In this document: one piece after another, positions 28,727 through 38,792 of the stretch | Layout of the letters: the number at the start of each line of letters is the position of its first letter | Numbering within the stretch: position 1 is the stretch's first letter | NCBI RefSeq assembly: GCF_900103345.1 | Contig: NZ_LT629702.1 | Coordinates: 5,619,501-5,683,500 of the forward strand | DNA length: 64,000 nucleotides | DNA from: Pseudomonas azotoformans | GTDB lineage: Bacteria > Pseudomonadota > Gammaproteobacteria > Pseudomonadales > Pseudomonadaceae | Direction: 5' to 3' | Translations under genes and position numbers: made by a program | The notes under the pieces: model-generated | Database searches by the model: none | What the model was told of the DNA's origin: nothing | Seen by the model: the letters and a program-made list of their open reading frames with translations, nothing else

Positions 28727-29626
28727 TCATTGTTTGCCTGGGAATTCTCTGTGCAGCTGCTCCAGTAGCTGATCCTTCTGTTCCCAGAGCTGGTTGATCC
28801 AGCCCTGGAACGCCATCCGATATTCCCCATCCTGCTCATAATTCTTGCCAATGAATTCGGCCGGGATCTGCACCTCTTCAAACTGCACCACCACGTCCCG
28901 CACATTCCCGCACAGCAAATCCCAATACCCTGGGCGCCCAGCCGGGTAGTGAATGGTCACGTTCACCAGTGACTTCAACTGCTCCCCCATGGCATCCAGC
29001 ACAAACGCGATGCCTCCGGCCTTGGGCTTGAGCAGGTAGCGGAACGGCGATTTCTGCTGGGCATGTTTACCGGCAGTAAACCGCGTGCCCTCGGCAAAGT
29101 TGAAAATACCCACCGGGTTGTCGCGAAACTTCGCACAGGTGTTGCGGGTGGTTTCCAGATCCTTGCCTTTCTTTTCCGGGTGCTTCTCCAGGTAGGCCTT
29201 GGTGTAGCGCTTCATGAACGGGAAGCCCAGCGCCCACCACGCCAGGCCAATCACCGGCACCCAGATCAACTCCTGCTTGAGGAAGAACTTCAGTGGGCGA
29301 ATCCGCCGGTTCAGCACGTATTGCAGCACCATGATGTCGACCCAGCTCTGGTGGTTGCTGGTGACCAGGTACGAGTGCTGGTAGTCCAGCCCTTCCAGCC
29401 CGGTGAGGTGCCAGCGCGTGCGTCGCACCAGGTTCATCCAGCCCTTGTTGTTGGTCACCCATGCCTCATGGGTGTGGTTCATCAGCCATTCGCTGAAACG
29501 CTTGGCAAACGGCAGGGCCTTGAACAGCGCCACGATAAACAGGAACGAACACAACAGGATCGTGTTCAGCGCCAACAACAGCGATGCAATCACCCCGCGC
29601 ACGGCGGCAGGTAGAAAATCCAGCAT
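28727..29626 (-). CDS. 1-acylglycerol-3-phosphate acyltransferase-like protein (YihG type)
   Basis: A 299-residue membrane acyltransferase of the PlsC/LPLAT superfamily. One N-terminal membrane segment (about 10-35), the HX4D motif as NHQSWVD (His92, Asp97) and EGTR at 179-182. Such enzymes acylate lysophosphatidate or related lipids at the inner membrane. The layout resembles E. coli YihG more than PlsC. Its ATG lies directly next to the pta stop, and the same pair occurs in P. aeruginosa as I recall. Confidence 0.9.
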   Translation of the reverse strand: MLDFLPAAVRGVIASLLLALNTILLCSFLFIVALFKALPFAKRFSEWLMNHTHEAWVTNNKGWMNLVRRTRWHLTGLEGLDYQHSYLVTSNHQSWVDIMVLQYVLNRRIRPLKFFLKQELIWVPVIGLAWWALGFPFMKRYTKAYLEKHPEKKGKDLETTRNTCAKFRDNPVGIFNFAEGTRFTAGKHAQQKSPFRYLLKPKAGGIAFVLDAMGEQLKSLVNVTIHYPAGRPGYWDLLCGNVRDVVVQFEEVQIPAEFIGKNYEQDGEYRMAFQGWINQLWEQKDQLLEQLHREFPGKQ

Positions 29627-31726
29627 TTAGATATCCATAGGTCGGTTGGCGGCTTGGATCGCAGTGAGCGCGATGGTGTACACGATGTCGTCCACCTGGG
29701 CGCCGCGCGGCAGGTCGTTAACCGGTTTGCGCAGGCCCTGGAGCATCGGCCCCAGGCTCACGCAATCGGCACTGCGCTGTACGGCCTTGTGCGTGGTGTT
29801 GCCGGTGTTCAGGTCGGGGAACACGAACACCGTGGCCTTGCCGGCGACCTGGCTGTTGGGGGCCAATTGTCGGGCCACGTTTTCGTTGGCGGCGGCGTCG
29901 TATTGCAGTGGGCCGTCGATCAGCAGCGAGCTTTGCTGTTCGTGGGCGAGCAGGGTGGCTTCGCGGACTTTCTCCACTTCTTCGCCGCTGGCCGAATCGC
30001 CGCTGGAGTAGCTGATCATCGCCACGCGCGGGGTGATGCCGAACGCGGCTGCCGAGTCGGCGCTTTGCAGGGCAATCTCTGCCAGTTCGGCGGCGCTCGG
30101 GTGCGGGTTCATCACGCAGTCGCCGTACACCAGCACCTGCTCGGGGAACAGCATGAAGAACACCGACGACACCAGGGTGCAGCCCGGCGCCGTTTTAATC
30201 AGCTGCAGGGCCGGGCGGATGGTGTTGGCGGTGGAGTGAATGACGCCGGAGACCAGGCCGTCCACCTCATCGAGGGCGAGCATCATGGTGGCGATCACCA
30301 CGGTGTCTTCCAGTTGCTGCTCAGCCATCGGCGCGTTGAGGCTTTTGCTCTTGCGCAGTGCCACCATCGGCTCGACGTAGCGCTGGCGGATCAGGTCCGG
30401 GTCGAGAATCTCCAGGCCTTCGGGCAGTTCGATACCCTGGGCGCGGGCCACCGCTTCCACATCAGCCGGCTTGGCCAGCAGCACGCACCGGGCAATGCCC
30501 CGTGCCTGGCAGATCGCGGCGGCTTGCACGGTTAGCGGCTCGCTACCTTCGGGCAACACGATGCGTTTGTTGGCGGCCTGGGCGCGCTGGATCAATTGGT
30601 AGCGGAACACGGCTGGCGACAGACGCATCTCCCGTGGCGTGCCGCAACGTTGGTGCAGCCAGCGTGCATCCAGGTGGCTGGCGACGAAATCGGTGATGAT
30701 TTCCGCACGCTCGCGGTCATCAATCGGGATTTCCTTGTTGAGGCTGTTGAGCTGGTTGGCGGTGTCGTAGGAACCGGTGCTCACCGACAGCACCGGCAGC
30801 CCGGCCTGGAACGCGCCACGGCACAACTCCATGATGCGCGGGTCGGGCAGGGTGTCGCTGGTCAGCAGCAGGCCGGCCAGCGGCACGCCGTTGATCGCGG
30901 CCAGGCTGACGGCGAGGATGATGTCGTCGCGGTCGCCGGGCGTCACCACCAGCACGCCGGGCTTGAGCAGCTCCACGGTGTTACGCATGGTGCGCGCGCA
31001 AATGATGATCTTGGTCATGCGCCGGGTTTCGTAGTCGCCGGCGTTGAGGATCTGCGCGCCCATCAGGTCGGCCACGTCGCGGGTGCGCGGTGCGTTGAGT
31101 TCGGGCTGATAGGGAATGCAGCCGAGCAGGCGGAAATCACCGCTGCGCAACAGTGGCGAATGTTCTTTCAGGCGAGCCGAGAAGGCTTCCATGCTTTCGT
31201 CGGTGCGCACCTTGTTGAGGATCACGCCGAGCACTTTGGGGTCTTTCGGGCCGCCGAACAGCTGGGCCTGCAGCTCAACACGGCCGGAGAGCTCGGTGAG
31301 CACCTCGTTTTCCGGTGCGGACACCAGGATCACTTCCGCATCCAGGCTCTTGGCCAGGTGCAGGTTGACCCGCGCCGCATAGCTGGCGCTGCGGGTGGGC
31401 ACCATGCCTTCGACGATCAATACGTCCTTGCCCACCGCGGCTTGCTGATAGAGGGTGATGATTTCTTCGAGCAACTCGTCGAGTTGGCCGTCGCCGAGCA
31501 TGCGCTCTACGTGGGCCAGGCCCAGAGGCTGCGGCGGCTTGAGGCCGTGGGTGCGCGCCACCAGCTCGGTGGAGCGCTCGGGGCCGGTGTCGCCGGGGTG
31601 CGGCTGGGCAATCGGCTTGAAAAAGCCGACTTTCAGCCCGGCTCGCTCAAGGGTACGCACCAGCCCAAGGCTGATGGAGGTCAGACCCACACCAAAATCG
31701 GTGGGCGCGATAAAAAAAGTCTGCAT
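29627..31726 (-). CDS. pta: Phosphate acetyltransferase
   Basis: A 699-residue long-form Pta. The N-terminal P-loop-like domain starts MQTFFIAPTDFGVGLTSISLG, a DRTGG domain is central, and the catalytic PTA/PTB domain is C-terminal (from about residue 375; RIVLPEGSEPLTVQAA, DCVMNPHPSAAELAEIA). It interconverts acetyl-CoA and acetyl phosphate. Start at ATG 31726 with AAGAGA upstream. No acetate kinase gene is adjacent in this window, so the fate of acetyl phosphate is not shown. Confidence 0.95.
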   Translation of the reverse strand: MQTFFIAPTDFGVGLTSISLGLVRTLERAGLKVGFFKPIAQPHPGDTGPERSTELVARTHGLKPPQPLGLAHVERMLGDGQLDELLEEIITLYQQAAVGKDVLIVEGMVPTRSASYAARVNLHLAKSLDAEVILVSAPENEVLTELSGRVELQAQLFGGPKDPKVLGVILNKVRTDESMEAFSARLKEHSPLLRSGDFRLLGCIPYQPELNAPRTRDVADLMGAQILNAGDYETRRMTKIIICARTMRNTVELLKPGVLVVTPGDRDDIILAVSLAAINGVPLAGLLLTSDTLPDPRIMELCRGAFQAGLPVLSVSTGSYDTANQLNSLNKEIPIDDRERAEIITDFVASHLDARWLHQRCGTPREMRLSPAVFRYQLIQRAQAANKRIVLPEGSEPLTVQAAAICQARGIARCVLLAKPADVEAVARAQGIELPEGLEILDPDLIRQRYVEPMVALRKSKSLNAPMAEQQLEDTVVIATMMLALDEVDGLVSGVIHSTANTIRPALQLIKTAPGCTLVSSVFFMLFPEQVLVYGDCVMNPHPSAAELAEIALQSADSAAAFGITPRVAMISYSSGDSASGEEVEKVREATLLAHEQQSSLLIDGPLQYDAAANENVARQLAPNSQVAGKATVFVFPDLNTGNTTHKAVQRSADCVSLGPMLQGLRKPVNDLPRGAQVDDIVYTIALTAIQAANRPMDI

Positions 31727-31805
31727 GCGGATTCTCTTGAGGTGCATGGCTTGGGTGGCGCTCTATGGCTGAGCGTCTACCGCGAATCAGGCGCCAAGGT
31801 TATCG

Positions 31806-32042
31806 TTAATCGCGCTCCTGCGCACACCAGCCGCAGGCAAAGGGCTGGCCTAATTTTTCAATACGTTGCGCGGGGTCCAGCACCCAGGCGCGTGACTGCC
31901 AGGGTGGCTGGTGGCGCAGGTGCTGGGTGTGGCCGCAGGACAGCTCTGCGACCCAGTACTGGTCGTCGTCCTGGTGGAACCCGATGATGAAGGATGCCGT
32001 TGATCGGTCCCGTCTGTCCGGGTTCTGTTCGCTTTCGGGCAA
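31806..32042 (-). CDS. DUF3565 family protein, start uncertain
   Basis: A small protein of about 78 residues with the DUF3565 core FIIGFHQDDDQYWVAELSCGHTQHLRHQPPW and a C-terminal CGWC. The Cys/His arrangement (CGH, CGWC) suggests zinc binding, and function is unknown. The start is unresolved. The frame has no ATG except at 32096, which would overlap the start codon of divergent slyD. TTG at 32042 is used here, with AAGGA only one base upstream. It is divergent from slyD and on the same strand as pta. Confidence 0.68.
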   Translation of the reverse strand: MPESEQNPDRRDRSTASFIIGFHQDDDQYWVAELSCGHTQHLRHQPPWQSRAWVLDPAQRIEKLGQPFACGWCAQERD

Positions 32043-32094
32043 ATCCTTGTTTAGACTTGTCCGTTCTTCATTCTTATGCAAAAGGTCTCGCCCC

Positions 32095-32580
32095 ATGACG
32101 ATCGCCGCTAACAAGGCTGTCTCCATCGACTATACCCTGACCAACGACGCTGGTGAGGTCATCGACAGCTCAGCCGGCGGCGCGCCGCTGGTCTACCTGC
32201 AAGGCGCAGGTAACATCATCCCAGGCTTGGAAAAAGCCCTGGAAGGCAAGAATGTCGGTGATGAGCTGACCGTTGCCGTAGAACCTGAAGATGCCTACGG
32301 CGAGTACTCGGCCGAACTGGTCAGCACCCTGAGCCGCAGCATGTTCGAAGGCGTTGACGAGCTGGAAGTGGGCATGCAGTTCCACGCTTCCGCGCCGGAC
32401 GGCCAAATGCAGATCGTCACCATCCGTGACCTCGACGGCGATGACGTCACCGTCGACGGCAACCACCCGCTGGCTGGCCAGCGCCTGAACTTCCAAGTGA
32501 AGATCGTTGCCATCCGCGACGCTTCCCAAGAAGAAGTGGCCCACGGCCACGTTCATGGTGAAGGCGGTCACCACCATTGA
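32095..32580 (+). CDS. slyD: FKBP-type peptidyl-prolyl isomerase SlyD
   Basis: A 161-residue protein. The FKBP domain is interrupted by the insert-in-flap chaperone domain, and the tail is His-rich (HGHVHGEGGHHH), binding nickel and other metals. SlyD assists protein folding and, in other bacteria, hydrogenase nickel delivery. ATG 32095 gives MTIAANKAVSIDYTL, the family N-terminus. Upstream in-frame codons are excluded by the divergent gene. A good terminator follows. Confidence 0.94.
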   Translation: MTIAANKAVSIDYTLTNDAGEVIDSSAGGAPLVYLQGAGNIIPGLEKALEGKNVGDELTVAVEPEDAYGEYSAELVSTLSRSMFEGVDELEVGMQFHASAPDGQMQIVTIRDLDGDDVTVDGNHPLAGQRLNFQVKIVAIRDASQEEVAHGHVHGEGGHHH

Positions 32581-32603
32581 TTGTGGTTTGATCAATCGGT
32601 AGC

Positions 32604-32637
32604 AAAAACGCCCCGACTGGTTCGGGGCGTTTTTTTG
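32604..32637 (+). terminator. Intrinsic terminator of slyD
   Basis: Stem CGCCCCGA / TTCGGGGCG with a 4-base loop, preceded by five A and followed by seven T, 24 bases after the slyD stop. Confidence 0.9.
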
Positions 32638-32649
32638 TGCCTGAAAAAA

Positions 32650-32738
32650 TGTGGGAGGGGGCTTGCCCCCGATTGCAGTGTGTCAGTCAGTGCATTCTTT
32701 ACTGACCCACCGTCATCGGGGGCAAGCCCCCTCCCACA
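32650..32738. repeat. REPIN, GAGGGGGCTTGCCCCCGAT type
   Basis: Inverted REP pair, TGTGGGAGGGGGCTTGCCCC at the left and its complement at the right, with spacer GTGTCAGTCAGTGCATTC followed by TTTACTGACCCACC. It sits precisely between the slyD and rpsT terminators. Confidence 0.88.
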
Positions 32739-32740
32739 AC

Positions 32741-32776
32741 AAAAATGCCCCGGACCTTTCGGTACGGGGCATTTCT
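32741..32776 (-). terminator. Intrinsic terminator of rpsT
   Basis: On the minus strand, ATGCCCCGTACC / GGTCCGGGGCAT forms a stem with loop GAAA and is followed by TTTTT. It is 41 bases after the rpsT stop. Confidence 0.85.
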
Positions 32777-32817
32777 TAACTGTTTCGCAACCGGGGCTGC
32801 GTGGCAGTTGTTACCAC

Positions 32818-33096
32818 TTAGGCTGCAGCAGCAACGCTCAGAGCCTTGATGTGGCCATTCAGGCGGCTCTTATGGCGAGCGGCCTTGTTCTTGTGGATGA
32901 TGCCTTTATCGGCCATACGGTCGATAACTGGCACAGCCAGAACGTAAGCAGCTTGGGCTTTTTCAGCGTCTTTGGTGTCGATGGCTTTAACTACATTCTT
33001 GATGTAGGTACGAACCATGGAACGCAGGCTGGCGTTGTGGCTGCGACGCTTCTCAGCCTGTTTTGCACGTTTTTTGGCGGAAGGTGTGTTGGCCAC
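32818..33096 (-). CDS. rpsT: 30S ribosomal protein S20
   Basis: A 92-residue, basic, helix-rich protein starting [18 protein letters not shown], the canonical S20 N-terminus. It binds the 5' domain of 16S rRNA. The start codon is GTG (33096-33094) with GAGGAG 8-9 bases upstream. Divergent from murJ, as in many gammaproteobacteria. Confidence 0.98.
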   Translation of the reverse strand: MANTPSAKKRAKQAEKRRSHNASLRSMVRTYIKNVVKAIDTKDAEKAQAAYVLAVPVIDRMADKGIIHKNKAARHKSRLNGHIKALSVAAAA

Positions 33097-33349
33097 CGTC
33101 GAGCTCCTCGAAAGACTTTTTAGGAAATAGCAAACAAAATAGGCCGCGAATCATGCCGATGACTTGATGGGTTGTCAAGGGCGGCTGATGCGAACTGCTG
33201 AGTGGTCGATCTGAAGAGGCGGGTGATTTATTTCCGGCGCTTGACCTGTAAACTCGCGAGCTTTGGCTCTGTGCTGTTGCAGGCGCGCAGTATCGCATAA
33301 GTGGGCGCTTTGTACGCCTGCTCTTTATCTAAAGGCGCAAACTCTTTCA

Positions 33350-34888
33350 ATGAATCTGCTCAAATCGTTGGCCGCCGTCAGCTCTATCACGATGATCTCC
33401 CGGGTTCTGGGGTTTGTGCGTGACACCCTGCTGGCGCGCATTTTTGGCGCCAGCATGGCCACGGATGCCTTCTTTATTGCGTTTAAATTGCCCAACCTGC
33501 TGCGGCGGATCTTCGCCGAAGGTGCGTTTTCCCAGGCATTCGTGCCGATCCTGGCCGAGTACAAGACCCAGCAGGGCGAGGAAGCCACCCGCACCTTTAT
33601 TGCCTATGTGTCCGGCCTGCTGACCCTAGTGCTGATGCTGGTGACGATCCTCGGCATGCTCGCCGCCCCCTGGGTGATCTGGGCAACGGCCCCCGGTTTT
33701 GCCAATACTCCGGAAAAATTCGCGCTGACCACCGATCTGCTGCGAGTGACCTTTCCTTATATATTGCTGATATCCCTGTCATCCCTGGCCGGGGCAATCC
33801 TCAATACCTGGAACCGCTTCTCGGTGCCAGCCTTCGTGCCGACCCTGCTGAACGTCAGCATGATCATCTTCGCGCTGTTTCTCACGCCGTACTTCGACCC
33901 TCCAGTGATGGCGCTCGGCTGGGCCGTGCTGGCCGGTGGCCTGGCGCAACTGCTCTACCAACTGCCGCACCTGAAAAAGATCGGCATGCTCGTATTGCCA
34001 CGCCTGAATCTCAAGGACACCGGCGTATGGCGCGTGATGCGCAATATGCTGCCGGCGATCCTCGGCGTGTCGGTCAGCCAGATTTCGCTGATCATCAACA
34101 CCGCATTCGCCTCGCTGCTGGTATCGGGCTCGGTGTCGTGGATGTACTACGCCGACCGCCTGATGGAGCTGCCCTCCGGGGTGCTCGGCGTGGCCCTGGG
34201 CACGATTCTGCTGCCGACCCTGTCGCGCACCTACGCCAGCAAGGACCGCCAGGAATACTCGCGCATCCTCGATTGGGGCCTGCGCCTGTGCTTCGTGCTG
34301 GTGTTGCCGTGCGCCCTGGCCCTGGGAATTCTGGCCGAGCCGCTGACCGTGTCGCTGTTTCAATACGGCCAGTTCGATGCCCATGACGCCTTGATGACGC
34401 AGCACGCGCTGGTCGCTTATTCCGTCGGTCTGCTCGGCATCATCGTGATCAAGGTGCTTGCGCCAGGCTTCTATGCCCAGCAAAACATCCGTACACCGGT
34501 GAAAATCGCGATTTTCACGCTGATCGTCACGCAACTGCTCAACCTGGTGTTTATCGGCCCGCTGGCCCATGCCGGCCTGGCCCTGGCCATCAGTGCGGGC
34601 GCGTGCATCAACGCAGGGCTTTTGTTTTACCAGTTGCGCAAGCAGCAGATGTTCCAGCCTCAGGTGGGCTGGGGCCTGTTTACCCTCAAGCTGCTGGTGG
34701 CGGTCGGGGCGATGTCGGCCGTGTTGCTGGGGTTGATGCACTTCATGCCGGCGTGGGATGAAGGCCATATGCTGGAGCGCTTCATGCGTCTTGGCGTGTT
34801 GGTCGTCGCGGGTGTGGTGGTGTACTTCGGGATGTTGCTGCTGCAGGGCTTCCGCCTGCGGGATTTCAATCGCAAGTCCCTGGGTTAG
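33350..34888 (+). CDS. murJ: Lipid II flippase MurJ
   Basis: A 512-residue MOP-superfamily transporter with about 14 membrane segments. It flips undecaprenyl-linked lipid II to the periplasmic face for peptidoglycan synthesis. N-terminal [31 protein letters not shown] is the MviN/MurJ signature. Start at ATG 33350 gives the family N-terminus. An upstream in-frame codon would add 29 unrelated residues. The rpsT-murJ-ribF-ileS-lspA order matches P. aeruginosa. Confidence 0.97.
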   Translation: MNLLKSLAAVSSITMISRVLGFVRDTLLARIFGASMATDAFFIAFKLPNLLRRIFAEGAFSQAFVPILAEYKTQQGEEATRTFIAYVSGLLTLVLMLVTILGMLAAPWVIWATAPGFANTPEKFALTTDLLRVTFPYILLISLSSLAGAILNTWNRFSVPAFVPTLLNVSMIIFALFLTPYFDPPVMALGWAVLAGGLAQLLYQLPHLKKIGMLVLPRLNLKDTGVWRVMRNMLPAILGVSVSQISLIINTAFASLLVSGSVSWMYYADRLMELPSGVLGVALGTILLPTLSRTYASKDRQEYSRILDWGLRLCFVLVLPCALALGILAEPLTVSLFQYGQFDAHDALMTQHALVAYSVGLLGIIVIKVLAPGFYAQQNIRTPVKIAIFTLIVTQLLNLVFIGPLAHAGLALAISAGACINAGLLFYQLRKQQMFQPQVGWGLFTLKLLVAVGAMSAVLLGLMHFMPAWDEGHMLERFMRLGVLVVAGVVVYFGMLLLQGFRLRDFNRKSLG

Positions 34889-34973
34889 AGAGTTTGCCGC
34901 GATAAAACGGTTGTTTTATCGATTCGACCCATTTGGCCCGTTCAGTTGCCTGTCGTCCGGGGCCGGGTGTGGT

Positions 34974-34979
34974 TATAAT
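34974..34979 (+). promoter_or_regulatory. Candidate -10 element for ribF
   Basis: A perfect TATAAT 29 bases before the chosen ribF start. The 17-base-spaced -35 position reads TGTCGT (34951-34956), a weak match. The predicted transcript start near 34986 makes the in-frame ATG at 34990 unlikely as the translation start. Confidence 0.45.
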
Positions 34980-35007
34980 CGACCACTTTATGAGCAAGAA
35001 GCGCGTT

Positions 35008-35946
35008 ATGCAGCTGGTTCGAGGTCTCCACAACCTGCGCCCCGAGCATCGGGGCTGCGTCGCCACTATTGGCAACTTTGACGGTGTTCACCGTGGCCAC
35101 CAGGCTATCCTGGCCAGGCTGCGCGAACGTGCGGTCGAGTTGGGCGTGCCCAGCTGCGTGGTGATTTTCGAGCCGCAGCCACGGGAATACTTTACGCCCG
35201 AGACTGCGCCGGCACGCCTGGCCCGTCTGCGTGACAAGCTGCAGTTGCTGGCTGAAGAGGGCGTTGACCGCGTCCTCTGCCTGGCTTTCAACCAGCGTTT
35301 GCAAAGCCTGAGCGCTGCCGAGTTCGTCGACCGCATCCTGGTCGATGGCCTGGGCGTACAGCACCTGGAGGTCGGTGACGACTTCCGCTTCGGTTGCGAC
35401 CGGGTCGGGGATTTCGATTTCCTGCAACAGGCCGGCGTCAGCCAGGGTTTTACCGTCGAAGCCGCGCAAACCGTCGAGCTGGACGGCCTGCGCGTGAGCA
35501 GTACCCAGGTGCGTAATGCCCTGGCGGCTGCCGACTTCGCCTTGGCCGAGCGTTTGCTCGGTCGCCCGTTCCGCATTGCCGGGCGGGTCCTGCACGGCCA
35601 GAAGCTGGCGCGCCAATTGGGCACGCCAACCGCCAACGTGCAACTCAAGCGCCGTCGTGTGCCGCTGACCGGGGTTTACCTGGTGAGCGTCGACATCGAC
35701 GGCCAATCGTGGCCGGGAGTCGCCAACATAGGCGTCAGGCCCACGGTTGCAGGTGATGGCAAGGCCCACCTGGAAGTACATCTGCTGGATTTTGCCGGTG
35801 ATCTGTATGACCGGCGTTTGACGGTGGTTTTCCACCAGAAGCTGCGTGAAGAGCAGCGTTTCGCCTCCCTTGAGGCGTTGAAAACGGCGATCAATGCGGA
35901 TGTCGCCGCCGCCCGTGCACTAGCCGCACCTAGCGCCCATCGCTAA
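35008..35946 (+). CDS. ribF: Bifunctional riboflavin kinase / FAD synthetase
   Basis: A 312-residue enzyme that phosphorylates riboflavin to FMN and adenylates FMN to FAD. The N-terminal nucleotidyltransferase domain has TIGNFDGVHRGHQAIL, with VGDDFRFG and VSSTQVR, and the C-terminal kinase domain has GTPTANVQ and GVANIGVRPTV. Start chosen at ATG 35008 (MQLVRGLHNLRP), matching the P. aeruginosa N-terminus as I recall it. ATG 34990 is an alternative adding 6 residues. ileS starts 14 bases downstream. Confidence 0.95.
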   Translation: MQLVRGLHNLRPEHRGCVATIGNFDGVHRGHQAILARLRERAVELGVPSCVVIFEPQPREYFTPETAPARLARLRDKLQLLAEEGVDRVLCLAFNQRLQSLSAAEFVDRILVDGLGVQHLEVGDDFRFGCDRVGDFDFLQQAGVSQGFTVEAAQTVELDGLRVSSTQVRNALAAADFALAERLLGRPFRIAGRVLHGQKLARQLGTPTANVQLKRRRVPLTGVYLVSVDIDGQSWPGVANIGVRPTVAGDGKAHLEVHLLDFAGDLYDRRLTVVFHQKLREEQRFASLEALKTAINADVAAARALAAPSAHR

Positions 35947-35960
35947 CCGAAGAGCCTTAA

Positions 35961-38792
35961 ATGACCGACTATAAAGCCACGCTAAACCTTCCGGACACCG
36001 CCTTCCCAATGAAGGCCGGCCTGCCACAGCGCGAACCGCAGATCCTGCAGCGCTGGGACAGTATTGGCCTGTACGGAAAGTTGCGCGAGATTGGCAAGGA
36101 TCGTCCGAAATTCGTCCTGCACGACGGCCCTCCTTATGCCAACGGCACGATTCATATCGGTCATGCGCTGAACAAGATTCTCAAGGACATGATCCTGCGC
36201 TCGAAAACCCTGTCGGGCTTCGACGCGCCGTATGTTCCGGGTTGGGACTGCCACGGCCTGCCGATCGAACACAAAGTCGAAGTGACCTACGGCAAGAACC
36301 TGGGCGCGGATAAAACCCGCGAACTGTGCCGTGCCTACGCCACCGAGCAGATCGAAGGGCAGAAGTCCGAGTTCATCCGCCTGGGCGTGCTGGGCGAGTG
36401 GGACAACCCGTACAAGACCATGAACTTCAAGAACGAGGCCGGTGAAATCCGCGCCTTGGCCGAAATCGTCAAGGGCGGTTTCGTGTTCAAGGGCCTCAAG
36501 CCCGTGAACTGGTGCTTCGACTGCGGTTCGGCCCTGGCTGAAGCGGAAGTCGAGTACGAAGACAAGAAGTCCTCGACCATCGACGTGGCCTTCCCGGTCG
36601 CCGATGACGCCAAGCTGGCCGAGGCCTTCGGCCTGGCAAGCCTGGGCAAGCCGGCCGCCATCGTGATCTGGACCACCACCCCGTGGACCATCCCGGCCAA
36701 CCAGGCGCTGAACGTGCATCCGGAATTCACCTACGCCCTGGTGGACGTCGGTGACCGCCTGCTGGTGTTGGCCGAAGAAATGGTCGAAGCCTGCCTGGCC
36801 CGCTACGAGCTGCAAGGTTCGGTGATCGCCACCACCACCGGCTCCGCGCTGGAACTGATCAAATTCCGCCACCCGTTCTATGACCGCCCGTCGCCGGTAT
36901 ACCTGGCTGACTACGTCGAACTGGGTTCGGGTACCGGCATCGTGCACTGCTCGCCGGCCTACGGCGTGGACGACTTCGTCATCTGCAAGAAGTACGGCCT
37001 GGTCAACGACGACATCATCAACCCGGTGCAAAGCAACGGCGTCTACGTGCCTTCGCTGGAGTTCTTCGGCGGCCAGTTCATCTTCAAGGCCGACCAGCCG
37101 ATCATCGACAAGCTGCGCGAAGTCGGTGCGCTGATGCAGACCGCGACCATCCAGCACAGCTACATGCACTGCTGGCGCCACAAGACCCCGCTGATCTATC
37201 GCGCCACCGCGCAGTGGTTCATCGGCATGGACAAAGAGCCGACCAGCGGCGACACCCTGCGTGCCCGCTCGCTCAAAGCCATCGAAGACACCAAGTTCGT
37301 CCCGGCCTGGGGCCAGGCGCGCCTGCACTCGATGATCGCCAACCGCCCTGACTGGTGCATCTCGCGCCAGCGTAACTGGGGCGTGCCGATCCCGTTCTTC
37401 CTGAACAAGGAAAGCGGCGAGCTGCACCCACGTACCGTCGAACTGATGGAACAAGTGGCGCAGCGTGTCGAACAGGAAGGCATCGAAGCCTGGTTCAAGC
37501 TGGACGCTGCCGAGTTGCTGGGCGATGAAGCGCCGCAGTACGACAAGATCAGCGACACCCTCGACGTGTGGTTCGACTCCGGCACTACGCACTGGCACGT
37601 GCTGCGCGGCTCGCACCCGATGGGTCACGAAACCGGCCCGCGTGCCGACCTGTACCTGGAAGGCTCGGACCAACACCGTGGCTGGTTCCACTCGTCGTTG
37701 CTGACCGGTTGCGCTATCGACAATCACGCGCCGTACCGCGAACTGCTGACCCACGGCTTCACCGTCGACGAGACGGGCCGCAAGATGTCCAAGTCGCTGA
37801 AGAACGTGATCGAGCCGAAAAAGATCAACGACACCCTGGGCGCCGACATCATGCGTCTGTGGGTCGCGTCGACCGACTATTCGGGCGAAATCGCCGTATC
37901 GGACCAGATCCTGGCTCGCAGCGCCGATGCCTACCGTCGTATCCGTAATACCGCGCGCTTCCTGCTGTCGAACCTGACCGGTTTCAACCCGGCCACCGAC
38001 ATCCTGGCGGCCGAGGACATGCTCGCGCTGGACCGTTGGGCCGTGGACCGTACCCTGTTGCTGCAACGCGAGTTGCAGGAAAACTACGGCGAGTACCGCT
38101 TCTGGAACGTGTACTCGAAGATCCACAACTTCTGCGTGCAGGAGCTGGGTGGTTTCTACCTCGACATCATCAAGGACCGCCAGTACACCACCGGCGCCAA
38201 CAGCAAGGCCCGCCGTTCGGCGCAGACCGCGCTGTACCACATCAGCGAAGCGCTGGTGCGCTGGATCGCACCGATCCTGGCGTTCACTGCCGACGAACTG
38301 TGGGAATACCTGCCGGGCGAGCGCAACGAGTCGGTGATGCTCAACACCTGGTACGAAGGCCTGACCGAACTGCCGGCCGACTTCGAACTGGGCCGCGAGT
38401 ACTGGGAAGGCGTGATGGCCGTGAAGGTTGCGGTGAACAAGGAGCTGGAAGTACAGCGTGCGGCCAAGGCCGTCGGTGGCAACCTGCAAGCCGAAGTCAC
38501 CCTGTTTGCCGAAGACGGTCTCACCGCCGACCTGGCCAAGCTGAGCAACGAACTGCGTTTCGTGCTGATCACTTCTACCGCGAGCCTGGCGCCATTCGCC
38601 CAGGCCCCGGCGGACGCGGTCGCCACCGAAGTGCCGGGCCTCAAGCTCAAAGTGGTCAAGTCGGCCTTCCCTAAGTGCGCCCGTTGCTGGCACTGCCGTG
38701 AGGACGTTGGCGTGAATCCTGAGCACCCGGAAATCTGCGGTCGTTGCGTCGACAACATCTCGGGTGCTGGCGAGGTTCGCCACTATGCCTAA
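35961..38792 (+). CDS. ileS: Isoleucyl-tRNA synthetase
   Basis: A 943-residue class Ia synthetase. HIGH-type motif in [21 protein letters not shown] in [10 protein letters not shown], an editing (CP1) domain between them with [10 protein letters not shown], and a C-terminal zinc finger CARCWHC ... CGRC. The full-length bacterial form with zinc finger is present and intact. It overlaps lspA by 8 bases. Confidence 0.98.
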   Translation: MTDYKATLNLPDTAFPMKAGLPQREPQILQRWDSIGLYGKLREIGKDRPKFVLHDGPPYANGTIHIGHALNKILKDMILRSKTLSGFDAPYVPGWDCHGLPIEHKVEVTYGKNLGADKTRELCRAYATEQIEGQKSEFIRLGVLGEWDNPYKTMNFKNEAGEIRALAEIVKGGFVFKGLKPVNWCFDCGSALAEAEVEYEDKKSSTIDVAFPVADDAKLAEAFGLASLGKPAAIVIWTTTPWTIPANQALNVHPEFTYALVDVGDRLLVLAEEMVEACLARYELQGSVIATTTGSALELIKFRHPFYDRPSPVYLADYVELGSGTGIVHCSPAYGVDDFVICKKYGLVNDDIINPVQSNGVYVPSLEFFGGQFIFKADQPIIDKLREVGALMQTATIQHSYMHCWRHKTPLIYRATAQWFIGMDKEPTSGDTLRARSLKAIEDTKFVPAWGQARLHSMIANRPDWCISRQRNWGVPIPFFLNKESGELHPRTVELMEQVAQRVEQEGIEAWFKLDAAELLGDEAPQYDKISDTLDVWFDSGTTHWHVLRGSHPMGHETGPRADLYLEGSDQHRGWFHSSLLTGCAIDNHAPYRELLTHGFTVDETGRKMSKSLKNVIEPKKINDTLGADIMRLWVASTDYSGEIAVSDQILARSADAYRRIRNTARFLLSNLTGFNPATDILAAEDMLALDRWAVDRTLLLQRELQENYGEYRFWNVYSKIHNFCVQELGGFYLDIIKDRQYTTGANSKARRSAQTALYHISEALVRWIAPILAFTADELWEYLPGERNESVMLNTWYEGLTELPADFELGREYWEGVMAVKVAVNKELEVQRAAKAVGGNLQAEVTLFAEDGLTADLAKLSNELRFVLITSTASLAPFAQAPADAVATEVPGLKLKVVKSAFPKCARCWHCREDVGVNPEHPEICGRCVDNISGAGEVRHYA

